Shown piece by piece: positions 26,843 through 35,822 of a stretch of DNA of 64,000 nt (positions within the stretch are counted from its first letter, which is position 1; every line of letters begins with the position of its first letter). A program made the translations under genes and the position numbers. The stretch covers positions 1 to 64,000 of the forward strand of contig NZ_JARZAG010000031.1 in the NCBI RefSeq assembly GCF_029892155.1. Reading direction: 5' to 3'. Source of the stretch: Kitasatospora sp. GAS204B. Its GTDB lineage: Bacteria; Actinomycetota; Actinomycetes; Streptomycetales; Streptomycetaceae. Below the pieces are notes generated by a model that worked only from the letters and a program-made list of their open reading frames with translations, ran no database searches and was not told where the DNA came from.

Positions 26843-29410
26843 TCAGCCGCTCGCGATGGCCGCCAGCACGTTCATCCGAGCGGCCCGGAAGGCCGGCAGC
26901 AGGGCGGCCAGCAGGCCGACCACCGCCGAGAGCAGCAGCACCACCACGATGGTGCCCACCGGGACCGACAGCACGTTCAGACCGGAGTTGCGCAGCACCC
27001 GCTGGGTGGTGATGCCCCAGCTCAGGCCCAGGCCGGTGCCGAGGATCGCGCCGAAGAGGGCGATCACCACCGACTCCAGGCGGATCATCCGGCGCAGCTG
27101 ACGGCGGGACAGGCCGATCGCCCGCAGCAGGCCGATCTCCCTCGTCCGCTCGACCACCGAGAGGGCCAGCGTGTTGACCACGCCGAGCACCGCGACCATG
27201 ATCGCCAGTCCGAGCAGCCCGTAGACCAGGTAGAGCAGGGTGTCCACGCTCTTCTGGACGAGCTTCTTGTAGCCGGCCTGGTCCTGCACCGAGACCTGCG
27301 GGTAGGCGTTCAGCGAGTCCTGGAGGGCGGTCAGGGTCTTCTCGACGTCCGCCCCGGCCGCCGCCTTGCCGAAGACGACCACGTCGGTCGGCTGCTGGTC
27401 GGCCGGCACCGCCTGGTCGACGGTGTCGATGGTGGCGAAGAAGTGCCGGTCGAAGATCTGGTTGCCGGTGCTGGTGACCAGGGCGATCGGCAGGCTCTGG
27501 GTGCGGCCCTTGCCGTAGTCGATGCCGATCCGGTCGCCGACCTTGAGGCTGTTGTCCTTGGCGAAGTTGGCATCGACCGTGATCCCGCCGGCGGCCAGGC
27601 CGTTCACGCTGCCGGAGCTGACCGGCAGCGAGAAGTCCTGGGCGAAGGTGGGCGAGACGGCCGAGACCAGCTGGTCCACGCTCTTGCCGCCGGGCAGCGT
27701 GAAGGTGGCGGGCAGTTCCCGCTGCTCGGTGACATGGGCCAGGCCCGCGGTGCCCTTGGCGGCGGCGATCATCGGGGCGGTCAGCCCGCCGTGGTTGACG
27801 GTGATGATGTAGTCCGCGCCCACCGACTTGTCGATCTGCGCGCTGGTGGAGCTGACCATCGAGTTGGTCACCACCGAGGCACCGGTGACCAGGGCCAGGC
27901 CGATCATCAGCGCGGCCGCGGTGGCGCCGGTGCGCCGGGGGTTGCGCAGCGCGTTGCGCTGGGCCAGCCGTCCGGCCGGGCCGAACAGGGCGGGCAGCAC
28001 GGCGCCGAGGAGCCGGATCACCACACCCGCCAGCAGCGGGCCGAGGATCACGAAGCCGATCAGCGTCAGCACCAGGCCCAGGCCCAGGTCGGAGCCGCCG
28101 GCGGCGAGCTGCTTGGCGGTGGCCCCCGCCGCGAGCAGCGCACCGCCGCCGAGGGTGACCAGCAGGCCGAGCGCCATCCGGATCTTGTTGGAGGCGCCTT
28201 CGCTGGGCGTGCCGTGGTCGCTCAGCGCGGCCATCGGGGAGACCTTGCCGGCCCGGCGGGCCGGGATCCAGGCGGCCAGCACGGTGATCACGATGCCGAC
28301 CAGGTAGGAGGCGATCGGGACGCTCGCGCTGATGTCCAGGGAGGTGGACAGGTTCATCCCGGCCAGCTTCATCAGCTGGATCAGCAGCAGTGCGATGCCC
28401 AGGCCCGCGGCCATGCCCAGGGTGGAGCCGATCACGCCGAGCAGCAGCGCCTCGATCAGCACCGAGCGGTTGACCTGCTTGCGGCTGCCGCCGAGCGCCC
28501 GCAACAGGCCGATCTCACGGGTGCGCTGGGCGACCAGCATGGAGAAGGTGTTGATGATCAGGAAGGCGCCGACCAGCAGCGAGATGCCGGCGAAGCCGAG
28601 CATCACGTACTTCATGAAGTCGAGGAAGGAGCCGATGCCCTTCTGGTTGTCGGCCTTCTGCTCGGCGGCCGTCTTCGCCTGGTAGTCGCTGCCGACCACC
28701 GCGCCGACCTCGGCCTTGAGCTGGTCGTCGGTCTTGCTGCCGTCGCCGTAGAGGTCGATCGAGGTGTAGCCGCCGGTGCTGCCGAGCAGGTCCTGCTGGG
28801 CGGTCGGCACGTCGGTGAAGGCCAGCGCCGCACCGGGGTTGGTGCCGGTGAAGGTCGCGATGCCGGAGATGGTGAAGTCGAAGGTGCCCTGGTCTCCGAT
28901 GATCCGGATCGGGTCGCCCAGGTGCAGGTTCGCGTGCTTGGCGGTGTCCGCGTCGATCATCATCTGGCGCGGCCCGGACGGGGCGCTGCCGGAGGTGACC
29001 GTCATCGCGGGGTGCGGCCCGGGGACCCAGGCGCCGACGATGGTCGGAGCGCCGCCGGTGGGGCCGACCGCCTTGTTGGTCTTCGGGTTGACCAGGGTGG
29101 CGCTCTGCACCGAGACGCTGCCCTCGGCGCTCTTCACCCCGGGCTGGGCGGTGAGCTGCGCCAGGGTGGTGGCCGGGACGGTGAGCGTCTTGCCGCCGGT
29201 GTCGGCGGCGTTGCCGCCCTTGGGGGGCGCCGGGCTGACCTGGACGTCGGAGGCGGTGCTGGCGAAGAGCTTGTCGAAGGTGCTGGTCGCGGTGTCGGAG
29301 AAGACCAGGGTCCCGGAGACGAAGGCCACCGAGAGCACGATCGCGATCAGCGACAGGACCATCCGGCCCTTGTGGGCGAGGAGACTGCGGAGTGAGGTCT
29401 TGAGCAGCAT
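26843..29410 (-). CDS. FtsX-like ABC transporter permease
   Basis: An 855-residue permease with two FtsX-type repeats. A first membrane segment (about 15-38, MVLSLIAIVLSVAFVSGTLV) is followed by a periplasmic MacB-like domain, then three segments (from about 260), a central pair, a second large outer domain and three more segments at the end. The motif REIGLLRALG/REIGLLRAIGLSRRQ occurs twice, as in duplicated permeases. With the upstream ATPase (17-base gap) it forms a MacB/LolCDE-type system that moves substrates at the membrane surface rather than across it. Substrate not known. Confidence 0.92.
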   Translation of the reverse strand: MLLKTSLRSLLAHKGRMVLSLIAIVLSVAFVSGTLVFSDTATSTFDKLFASTASDVQVSPAPPKGGNAADTGGKTLTVPATTLAQLTAQPGVKSAEGSVSVQSATLVNPKTNKAVGPTGGAPTIVGAWVPGPHPAMTVTSGSAPSGPRQMMIDADTAKHANLHLGDPIRIIGDQGTFDFTISGIATFTGTNPGAALAFTDVPTAQQDLLGSTGGYTSIDLYGDGSKTDDQLKAEVGAVVGSDYQAKTAAEQKADNQKGIGSFLDFMKYVMLGFAGISLLVGAFLIINTFSMLVAQRTREIGLLRALGGSRKQVNRSVLIEALLLGVIGSTLGMAAGLGIALLLIQLMKLAGMNLSTSLDISASVPIASYLVGIVITVLAAWIPARRAGKVSPMAALSDHGTPSEGASNKIRMALGLLVTLGGGALLAAGATAKQLAAGGSDLGLGLVLTLIGFVILGPLLAGVVIRLLGAVLPALFGPAGRLAQRNALRNPRRTGATAAALMIGLALVTGASVVTNSMVSSTSAQIDKSVGADYIITVNHGGLTAPMIAAAKGTAGLAHVTEQRELPATFTLPGGKSVDQLVSAVSPTFAQDFSLPVSSGSVNGLAAGGITVDANFAKDNSLKVGDRIGIDYGKGRTQSLPIALVTSTGNQIFDRHFFATIDTVDQAVPADQQPTDVVVFGKAAAGADVEKTLTALQDSLNAYPQVSVQDQAGYKKLVQKSVDTLLYLVYGLLGLAIMVAVLGVVNTLALSVVERTREIGLLRAIGLSRRQLRRMIRLESVVIALFGAILGTGLGLSWGITTQRVLRNSGLNVLSVPVGTIVVVLLLSAVVGLLAALLPAFRAARMNVLAAIASG

Positions 29411-29427
29411 GGTGTCGTGGCCCCGGC

Positions 29428-30216
29428 TCAGCTGGTGCGCTTGCCGTCGAAACGGCGCATGCGCTCGAGGACGGAGTCGGCGGTCGGACCGTGCATCTCG
29501 TCGACGATCACCCCGTCGGCCAGGAACAGCACCCGGTCCGCGTAGCTCGCCGCCACCGGGTCGTGGGTGACCATCACGATGGTCTGCGCCAGCTCGTCCA
29601 CCGAGCGGCGCAGGAAGGTCAGCACCTCGGCGCCGGAACGCGAGTCCAGGTTGCCGGTCGGCTCGTCACCGAAGATGATCTCCGGACGCGCCGCCAGGGC
29701 CCGGGCCACCGCGACCCGCTGCTGCTGGCCGCCGGAGAGCTGGGTCGGACGGTGCTTCAGCCGGTCGGCCAGCCCCACCGTCTCCACCACCTGCTGGAGC
29801 CAGGCCGGATCGGCCTTGCGCCCGGCTATGTCCATCGGCAGCGTGATGTTCTCCAACGCGTTCAGCGTCGGCAGCAGGTTGAAGGCCTGGAAGATGAACC
29901 CGATCTTGTCACGCCGCAGCCGGGTCAGCTGCTTGTCCCGCAGGCCGGTGATCTCGGTGTCACCGATCCAGATCCGACCCTCCGAGACCGTGTCGAGACC
30001 TGCCAGACAGTGCATCAGGGTCGACTTGCCCGACCCCGAGGGACCCATGATCGCGGTGAACCGACCACGTTGGATGTCGACGTCGACGGCGTCCAACGCC
30101 GTCACCCTGGTCTCGCCCGAACCGTACGCCTTGGTCACCTGCCGCGCCGCGGCGGCGCTGGCGGACGGCCCGCCAGGGTTCTCGGAAGCCTGCACGGCTG
30201 TGGATGCCGTCGTCAC
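29428..30216 (-). CDS. ABC transporter ATP-binding protein (MacB/LolD type)
   Basis: A 262-residue ATPase. Walker A is GPSGSGKST, the Q-loop is FIFQAFNLL, the signature is LSGGQQQRVA and Walker B is IIFGDEPTGNLDSRSG. The start is the GTG at 30216 with TAGGAG before it. It powers the FtsX-like permease encoded next. The sequence is of the exporter/lipoprotein class, not an importer; no solute-binding protein is present. Confidence 0.94.
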   Translation of the reverse strand: MTTASTAVQASENPGGPSASAAAARQVTKAYGSGETRVTALDAVDVDIQRGRFTAIMGPSGSGKSTLMHCLAGLDTVSEGRIWIGDTEITGLRDKQLTRLRRDKIGFIFQAFNLLPTLNALENITLPMDIAGRKADPAWLQQVVETVGLADRLKHRPTQLSGGQQQRVAVARALAARPEIIFGDEPTGNLDSRSGAEVLTFLRRSVDELAQTIVMVTHDPVAASYADRVLFLADGVIVDEMHGPTADSVLERMRRFDGKRTS

Positions 30217-30519
30217 GTCTGCTACTCCTAGGTCGGTGTCCCCCGAAGCCTGGCCCCCTTGACAGTCAGGGCCGAGCCGATACGTCAAACCTAGAGGGTG
30301 CGGTCCGACCGCTCGTCATCCGGCGGGAGGACCCGGGATGACGAGAGATGTACGGGTCGGCAGCGGTGCCCCCTAGGGGACGCGGGGCACGGCCCTCAGG
30401 GGCGCACGGCCGGGCGCGGTGGCGGCCGTGCCCCGAAACCGTCGCGCCTGTGCACCAGCTCTGCTACAGGCACCCGGCTCATGGGTGCCCGACCGGACGG
30501 ATCGGGCATCCTCGGGGAC
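30217..30519. promoter_or_regulatory. Divergent region between ABC exporter and LCP gene, with a 10-bp inverted repeat
   Basis: No gene is seen here. It has a TTGACA at 30259-30264 (plus strand) and a TTGACG at 30283-30288 (minus strand) that could be -35 elements for the two divergent genes; the -10 elements are unclear. CTCGTCATCC (30312-30321) and its exact complement (30336-30345) form a 10-base inverted repeat with a 14-base centre, on the LCP side. It could be an operator or a leader hairpin. Confidence 0.5.
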
Positions 30520-31659
30520 ATGAACACGTGGCAACAAGGTGGTCCGAGCGGTGGTGGCGGCGGGTACGGCGGTCAGGGCGGTCAGGGCGGTGCGCCCGGC
30601 GGTGCCGAGCCGCCGTTGCCGCCCTCGCTCGACCCGCACGGCGCCGGGGCCCGACCGAGCGGTCGCCGGCGGTGGCGGCGCGGCCGGGTCGTCAAGTACA
30701 CGGTGCTCGGCGTGGTCGGCGCGCTGCTGGCCACCGGCGTGGGCACCTACTTCTGGGCCGACTCCAAGCTGCACCACCAGGACGTGCTGGCCGACTACGG
30801 CAACCGCCCGCCGGCGGGCCAGGGGACGAACTGGCTGATCGTCGGCTCGGACAGCCGCGACGGCCTGTCGGACGCCCAGAAGCAGAACCTGCACACCGGT
30901 TCGGACGTGGGCAAGCGCAGCGACTCGATGATGATCCTGCACATCGGCGCCCACGGGAACACGCTGATGAGCATCCCGCGCGACTCCTGGGTGCCGATCC
31001 CGGCGCACCTGGACACCTCGGGCAGCGGGAAGACCATCAAGGCCACCACCTCGAAGATCAACTCCGCCTTCGACAACGGCGGCGGCCCGCTGCTGGTGCA
31101 GACCGTCGAGCAGAACACCGGCATCCACATCGACCACTACGCCGAGGTCGGCTTCGCCGGGTTCGTCGGCATCGTGGACGCGGTGGGCGGGGTGAACATG
31201 TGCATAGCCCAGGACATCCAGGACAAGGACTCCGGGCTGAACCTGAAGGCCGGCTGCCAGACCCTGAACGGCACCCAGTCGCTGGCCTTCGTCCGCCAGC
31301 GGCACCAGATGGCCGACCAGGACCTGGGCCGGATGCGCAACCAGCAGAAGTTCCTCTCCGCGCTGGCCCACCAGGCGGCCTCGCCGACCACGCTGCTCGA
31401 CCCGTTCACCGTCTACCCGCTGATCGGCTCCGGGCTGGACACCCTGATCGTCGACAAGAACACCGGACTGACCGACCTGGCCACGCTCTTCGAGGCGATG
31501 AAGACGGTCAGCAGCGGTGGCGGCAAGAGCATCACCATCCCGATCGGGAACGCCGACTACCACACCAGCACCGGCGAGTCGGCGGTCAAGTGGAACCAGA
31601 GCGAGGCCACCCAGGTCTTCGACGCGATCAAGAACGACACCGCGGTTCCCACCTTCTGA
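30520..31659 (+). CDS. LytR-CpsA-Psr (LCP) family cell-wall ligase
   Basis: A 379-residue membrane protein that attaches glycopolymers to peptidoglycan. Residues 1-55 are a Gly-rich cytoplasmic tail, 64-85 the membrane segment and about 105-370 the LCP domain. Catalytic-site features are RSDSMMILHIG, MSIPRDSWV, the FVRQRH motif and DLGRMRNQQKFL. The start at ATG 30520 has only a weak ribosome site. The gene ends with three in-frame TGA codons at nine-base steps. Neighbouring transferase genes fit a role in wall glycopolymers. Confidence 0.92.
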   Translation: MNTWQQGGPSGGGGGYGGQGGQGGAPGGAEPPLPPSLDPHGAGARPSGRRRWRRGRVVKYTVLGVVGALLATGVGTYFWADSKLHHQDVLADYGNRPPAGQGTNWLIVGSDSRDGLSDAQKQNLHTGSDVGKRSDSMMILHIGAHGNTLMSIPRDSWVPIPAHLDTSGSGKTIKATTSKINSAFDNGGGPLLVQTVEQNTGIHIDHYAEVGFAGFVGIVDAVGGVNMCIAQDIQDKDSGLNLKAGCQTLNGTQSLAFVRQRHQMADQDLGRMRNQQKFLSALAHQAASPTTLLDPFTVYPLIGSGLDTLIVDKNTGLTDLATLFEAMKTVSSGGGKSITIPIGNADYHTSTGESAVKWNQSEATQVFDAIKNDTAVPTF

Positions 31660-31712
31660 GTCTCCTGACCCTGCTGACCTGCCGAGCAGAACAGTTCTGA
31701 GCACAGCCGACG

Positions 31713-31752
31713 AAGCCCTCCGGCCCCGGACTGACGGGGCGGGAGGGCTTCC
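31713..31752. terminator. Bidirectional terminator
   Basis: GAAGCCCTCC (31713-31722) pairs with GGAGGGCTTC (31743-31752), and inside it GCCCCG pairs with CGGGGC, giving one long stem between the convergent LCP and lipoprotein genes. Confidence 0.8.
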
Positions 31753-31768
31753 GGTCTGCCGGCGCGCG

Positions 31769-32455
31769 CTACGAGGTGAAGACGACACCCTCGTTGCTCG
31801 GCTGGAGCGTGCCGACGGTGAACCCCGCGGCGGAGACGGCCAGTTGCGGCAGCGGCTTGCCGTCCGTGCCGAGCACGCTGGCGGTCAGCTGGGTGGTCTC
31901 GTCCGGCGGGGTGATGGTCACCCCGGCGAGCACGTGGCAGCTGGGGTCGGCCTTGTCGCAGGAGTTCCACTTGAGGCCGGAGAAGGCGGTGGTGCCGGGC
32001 GCGAGCTTGGCGGCGACCGACTGGCCCGGGTAGGCGACCCGGTTGGTGCCCAGCGTCACCGGGCTGTTGTCGGCCAGCAGACCGCCGTAGCCGAGGTAGC
32101 CGTACACGGTGCAGGTGCGCGAACCCTTGTTGGTCAGCATCACCATCGCCTTGCCGGGGAAGTCCGGCTGCAGCTGGATGTCGGCCGTCAACTCGTTGGT
32201 GTGGCAACGCTCCGAGACGGCGGTCGGCTTGGCGCTGCCGGCCGGAGCGGCGGGCTTGGCGCTGCCGACCGGAGCGGCCGGCTTGGCCGTGGACTTGCCG
32301 CCGGCGGCCGCCGAGGGCGCCTGCGATGCGGCGGGCGCGACCGTGGCGGGCGGGTTGGCGTTGCTGGTCGACGGAACGTCGTCGTTGCACGCGACCGCGC
32401 CCAGCGCCAGCGCGACCGTGGTGGCCGCGATCGCCGCCGCCTTGCTGACCTTCAT
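31769..32455 (-). CDS. DUF4232 lipoprotein
   Basis: A 228-residue lipoprotein. The signal peptide ends in the lipobox LGAVAC (Cys23). A Lys/Pro/Ala linker with two copies of KPAAP-GSA follows (about residues 55-80), then a DUF4232 domain (about 85-228) with paired Cys (RCHTNE, RTCTVYG, SCDKADPSC) likely in disulfides. The family is common in streptomycetes and has no known function. It stands alone, convergent with the LCP gene. Confidence 0.85.
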   Translation of the reverse strand: MKVSKAAAIAATTVALALGAVACNDDVPSTSNANPPATVAPAASQAPSAAAGGKSTAKPAAPVGSAKPAAPAGSAKPTAVSERCHTNELTADIQLQPDFPGKAMVMLTNKGSRTCTVYGYLGYGGLLADNSPVTLGTNRVAYPGQSVAAKLAPGTTAFSGLKWNSCDKADPSCHVLAGVTITPPDETTQLTASVLGTDGKPLPQLAVSAAGFTVGTLQPSNEGVVFTS

Positions 32456-32560
32456 GACTGCTCCCCTGCGGGTGTGGTGTCGTCTTCTCCCCTCACGACG
32501 CTCTTGTCCGACACCCAGTTCGCTCTCATCCGTCCCAGCCCCGTAACACGCGTAACAGAC

Positions 32561-32598
32561 GCCGACCCCCGCGCCCTGGACGGGACGCGGGGGTCGGC
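32561..32598 (-). terminator. Terminator after the acyl-CoA dehydrogenase gene
   Basis: A perfect 13-pair stem, GCCGACCCCCGCG (32561-32573) with its complement (32586-32598), 20 bases past the stop of the leftward dehydrogenase gene. Confidence 0.8.
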
Positions 32599-32617
32599 GG
32601 ACGTGCGTGACGGCCGG

Positions 32618-33781
32618 TCAGGCGCTCGGCAGGTTACGGGCCATGACGATCCGCTGCACCTGGTTGGTGCCCTCGTAGATCTGGGTGATCTTGGCGTCGC
32701 GCATCATCCGCTCCACCGGGTAGTCACGGGTGTAGCCGTAGCCGCCGAGCAGCTGGACGGCGTCGGTGGTGACCTCCATCGCGACGTCCGAGGCGAAGCA
32801 CTTGGCGGCCGCGCCGAAGAAGGTCAGGTCGGCATCGACGCGCTGCGACTTGGCGGCGGCGGCGTAGGTGAGCTGGCGGGCCGCCTCCAGCTTCATCGCC
32901 ATGTCGGCGAGCATGAACTGGACGCCCTGGAAGTCGCCGATCGGCTTGCCGAACTGCTTGCGCTCCTTGACGTAGCCGGCGGCGTAGTCCAGCGCACCCT
33001 GGGCGATGCCCAACGCCTGGGCGGCGATGGTGATCCGGGTGTGGTCCAGGGTCTTCATCGCGGTGGCGAAGCCGGTGCCCTCCTCGCCGATCATGCGGTC
33101 GGCCGGGATCCGGACGTTGTCCAGGTAGACCTCGCGGGTCGGCGAGCCCTTGATGCCGAGCTTCTTCTCCGGTGCGCCGAAGGAGACGCCCTCGTCGCCC
33201 TTCTCCACCACGAAGGCGGAGATGCCCTTGGAGCGCTTCTCGGGGTCGGTGACCGCCATCACGGTGTAGAACTCAGAGACGCCGGCGTTGGTGATCCACC
33301 GCTTGACGCCGTTGAGCACCCAGAAGTCACCGTCGCGCACCGCGCGGGTCTTCATGCCGGCCGCGTCCGAACCGGCGTCCGGCTCGGAGAGGCAGTACGA
33401 GAACATGCCCTCACCGCGGGCCAGCGCGCCCAGGTACTTCTGCTTCAGCTCCTCGGAGCCGGACAGCTGCACCGGCAGCGAGCCGAGCTTGTTGACGGCC
33501 GGGATCAACGAGGAGGAGGCGCAGACCCGGGCGACCTCCTCGATCACCAGGACGGTGGCCAGCGCGTCGGCGCCGGCGCCGCCGTACTCCTCGGGCACGT
33601 GCACCGCGTGCAGCTCGTTGGCCTCCAGCGCGTCCCGGGCCTCCTGCGGGAAGCGGCCGTGCTCGTCCACGTCCGCCGCGAACGGGGCGATCTTGGCCTC
33701 GGCGAGCGCGCGGACCGTCTCGCGGAGCATCTCGTGCTCCTCCGAGATCCGGAAGAGGTCGAAATCGGCGTTGCCAGCCAT
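32618..33781 (-). CDS. Acyl-CoA dehydrogenase
   Basis: A 387-residue FAD enzyme that introduces a trans-2 double bond into acyl-CoA. Signatures are YCLSEPDAGSDAAG (FAD and substrate), RKQFGKPIGDFQGVQFMLADM, QLLGGYGYTRDYPVERMMRD and the catalytic base in IYEGTNQVQR (the first Glu). Length and motifs place it with short or branched chain dehydrogenases; the substrate cannot be fixed. GAGGGGC lies before ATG 33781. The upstream region is AT-rich with direct repeats (separate entry). Confidence 0.94.
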   Translation of the reverse strand: MAGNADFDLFRISEEHEMLRETVRALAEAKIAPFAADVDEHGRFPQEARDALEANELHAVHVPEEYGGAGADALATVLVIEEVARVCASSSLIPAVNKLGSLPVQLSGSEELKQKYLGALARGEGMFSYCLSEPDAGSDAAGMKTRAVRDGDFWVLNGVKRWITNAGVSEFYTVMAVTDPEKRSKGISAFVVEKGDEGVSFGAPEKKLGIKGSPTREVYLDNVRIPADRMIGEEGTGFATAMKTLDHTRITIAAQALGIAQGALDYAAGYVKERKQFGKPIGDFQGVQFMLADMAMKLEAARQLTYAAAAKSQRVDADLTFFGAAAKCFASDVAMEVTTDAVQLLGGYGYTRDYPVERMMRDAKITQIYEGTNQVQRIVMARNLPSA

Positions 33782-33805
33782 GGTCTGCTGCCCCTCTGCG
33801 AAACG

Positions 33806-33858
33806 ACGTTAATTACCGTTAAGTAGATGCTCATTCTAGGCCCGGGGGGCCCGATGAC
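33806..33858 (-). promoter_or_regulatory. Promoter of the acyl-CoA dehydrogenase with TTAAC repeats
   Basis: On the minus strand TGGTCA, a 16-base spacer and TAGAAT (33833-33838) make a fair promoter. Just downstream are two TTAAC copies separated by GGTAA (about 33809-33823), an AT-rich patch that stands out in this genome and sits where a repressor would act. Confidence 0.5.
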
Positions 33859-33978
33859 CAGACGTGACGTCGGTGACATGCCGACGGGCGGATACCATCG
33901 GGTCGCTGCACCTCAGTCCTTGTCCGATCCTGCTCTGCATGCCGGTCATACCCCGGCAGCCCGCGAAGGGGAAGCCCC

Positions 33979-35319
33979 GTGGCCCTGCGAATCTCGGTGA
34001 TCGGTACCGGCTATCTCGGCGCCACCCACGCCGCCGCCCTCGCCGAACTGGGCTTCGAAGTACTGGGGCTGGACATCGACCCGGACAAGCTGGCCGCGCT
34101 GTCGGCCGGCCAGGTGCCGATGTACGAGCCCGGCCTGTCCGAGCTGCTGGTCAAGCACGTCGTCGGCCATCCGGACTCGACCGAGCGGCTGCGCTTCACC
34201 TCCTCCCCGCAGGAGGTCGCCGAGTTCGCCGACATCCACTTCATCTGCGTGAACACCCCGCAGAAGAAGGGCGAGTTCGCCGCCGACATGTCCTACGTCG
34301 ACCTCGCGGTGGACCAGCTCGCCCCGCACCTGACCCGACCGGTCCTGGTGGTCGGCAAGTCCACCGTCCCGGTGGGCAGCGCGCACCGGCTGGCCGAGCG
34401 GCTGGCCGCGCTGGCCCCGGCCGGCGACGGCGTCGAGCTGGCCTGGAACCCGGAGTTCCTGCGCGAGGGCCACGCGGTCGGCGACACCCTGCACCCCGAC
34501 CGGATCGTGATCGGCGTGCGCGAGGGCGGCCGGGCCGAGGCGCTGCTGCGCCAGGTGTACGCGATCCCGCTGGCCGACGGCGTACCGATGGTGGTCACCG
34601 ACTACGCGACCGCCGAGCTGGTGAAGGCCGCCGCCAACTCCTTCCTGGCCACCAAGATCTCCTTCATCAACGCGATGGCCGAGGTCTGCGAGAGCGCCGG
34701 CGCCGACGTGACGCTGCTGGCCAAGGCCCTCTCCTACGACGAGCGGATCGGCGGCCGCTTCCTCAACGCCGGCCTCGGCTTCGGCGGCGGCTGCCTGCCC
34801 AAGGACATCCGCGCGTTCATGGCCCGGGCCGGGGAACTGGGCGCCGACCAGGCACTGACCTTCCTGCGCGAGGTCGACTCGATCAACATGCGCCGCCGCT
34901 CCCGGATGGTGGAGCTGGCCCGCGAGCAGTGCGGCGGCGGCTTCCTGGACCGCCGGGTCGCCGTGCTCGGCGCCTCCTTCAAGCCCGATTCGGACGACAT
35001 CCGCGACTCGCCGGCGCTCAACGTGGCGGCGCAGATCCAGCTGCAGGGCGCGCAGGTCACCGTCTACGACCCCAAGGCGATGGACAACGCCCGCAAGATG
35101 TTCCCCTCCCTCTCCTACGCCGACTCCGCCATCGAGGCGGTCACCGGCGCCCATGTGGTGCTGCACCTGACGGAGTGGCAGGAGTTCCGCACGCTGGACC
35201 CGGTGGCACTGGGCGAACTGGTCGCCGAACGGCGCCTGCTGGACGGCCGCAACGTGCTGGACGCCGAGCACTGGCGGGCGGCGGGCTGGACCTACCGGGC
35301 GATGGGCCGGCCGAGCTGA
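33979..35319 (+). CDS. UDP-glucose 6-dehydrogenase
   Basis: A 446-residue UDP-glucose/GDP-mannose dehydrogenase family enzyme making a UDP-uronic acid with two NAD. The NAD loop is VIGTGYLGATHA, the central domain has AANSFLATKISFINAMAEVCE with the catalytic Lys, and the active-site Cys is in FGGGCLPKD. The C-terminal domain starts near SFKPDSDDIRDSPAL. GTG 33979 is preceded by GAAGGGGAAG. UDP-glucuronate would supply surface polymers. The next gene follows 41 bases on. Confidence 0.92.
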   Translation: MALRISVIGTGYLGATHAAALAELGFEVLGLDIDPDKLAALSAGQVPMYEPGLSELLVKHVVGHPDSTERLRFTSSPQEVAEFADIHFICVNTPQKKGEFAADMSYVDLAVDQLAPHLTRPVLVVGKSTVPVGSAHRLAERLAALAPAGDGVELAWNPEFLREGHAVGDTLHPDRIVIGVREGGRAEALLRQVYAIPLADGVPMVVTDYATAELVKAAANSFLATKISFINAMAEVCESAGADVTLLAKALSYDERIGGRFLNAGLGFGGGCLPKDIRAFMARAGELGADQALTFLREVDSINMRRRSRMVELAREQCGGGFLDRRVAVLGASFKPDSDDIRDSPALNVAAQIQLQGAQVTVYDPKAMDNARKMFPSLSYADSAIEAVTGAHVVLHLTEWQEFRTLDPVALGELVAERRLLDGRNVLDAEHWRAAGWTYRAMGRPS

Positions 35320-35360
35320 GGCCTCGGAATGCCGGGTCCGGCAGTGCTGTTGGACCGCGT

Positions 35361-35816
35361 ATGACCGACTTCCGTGACCGCGACTTCCGTGACAGCGACT
35401 TCGGCGACCGGGACTTCCGCGACCGGGCGACCGTCCGCGAGATCCTCACCGCCACCGGCGACACCTGGGCCGTGGTGGGCCTGTCCAACAACACCCGGCG
35501 CGCCGCCTACGGGGTGGCCCAGGTGCTGCAGCGTTACGGGAAGCGGATCGTGCCGGTGCATCCCAAGGCCGAGACGGTGCTCGGCGAGCCCGGGTATCCG
35601 ACGCTGGCGGACGTCCCGTTCGAGGTCGACGTGGTCGACGTCTTCGTGAACAGCTCGCTGGCCGGCGAGGTGGCCGACCAGGCGGTGGCCAAGGGAGCAG
35701 AGGCCGTCTGGTTCCAGCTCGACGTGATCGACGAGGACGCGTACCGGCGGACCACGGCCGCCGGGCTGCGGATGGTGATGGACCGCTGCCCGGCGATCGA
35801 GATCCCGCTGCTGTGA
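35361..35816 (+). CDS. CoA-binding domain protein with a repeat-bearing N-terminus
   Basis: A 151-residue protein with a CoA_binding_2 Rossmann fold (about residues 25-151): WAVVGLSNNTRRAAYGVA, IVPVHPK, VDVVDVFVN and GAEAVWFQLDVID. Members are small cytoplasmic proteins like E. coli YccU; function unknown. Residues 3-22 are four copies of a D-F-x-D/G-x pentapeptide, which is not part of the family. ATG 35361 is the only sensible start that includes them; starting further in would remove part of the domain. Confidence 0.85.
   Translation: MTDFRDRDFRDSDFGDRDFRDRATVREILTATGDTWAVVGLSNNTRRAAYGVAQVLQRYGKRIVPVHPKAETVLGEPGYPTLADVPFEVDVVDVFVNSSLAGEVADQAVAKGAEAVWFQLDVIDEDAYRRTTAAGLRMVMDRCPAIEIPLL
35367..35426 (+). 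repeat. Four 15-base in-frame repeats
   Basis: GACTTCCGTGACCGC and three variants run in tandem, encoding DFRDR, DFRDS, DFGDR and DFRDR at the N-terminus of the CoA-binding protein. The first two copies differ at two bases. Confidence 0.9.
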
Positions 35817-35822
35817 CGCTTC

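Noticed and set aside
31657..31680. Three TGA codons in frame at nine-base steps after the LCP gene
   Set aside because: Probably chance from CTGACC-type sequence; the units are not clear copies of the gene end.
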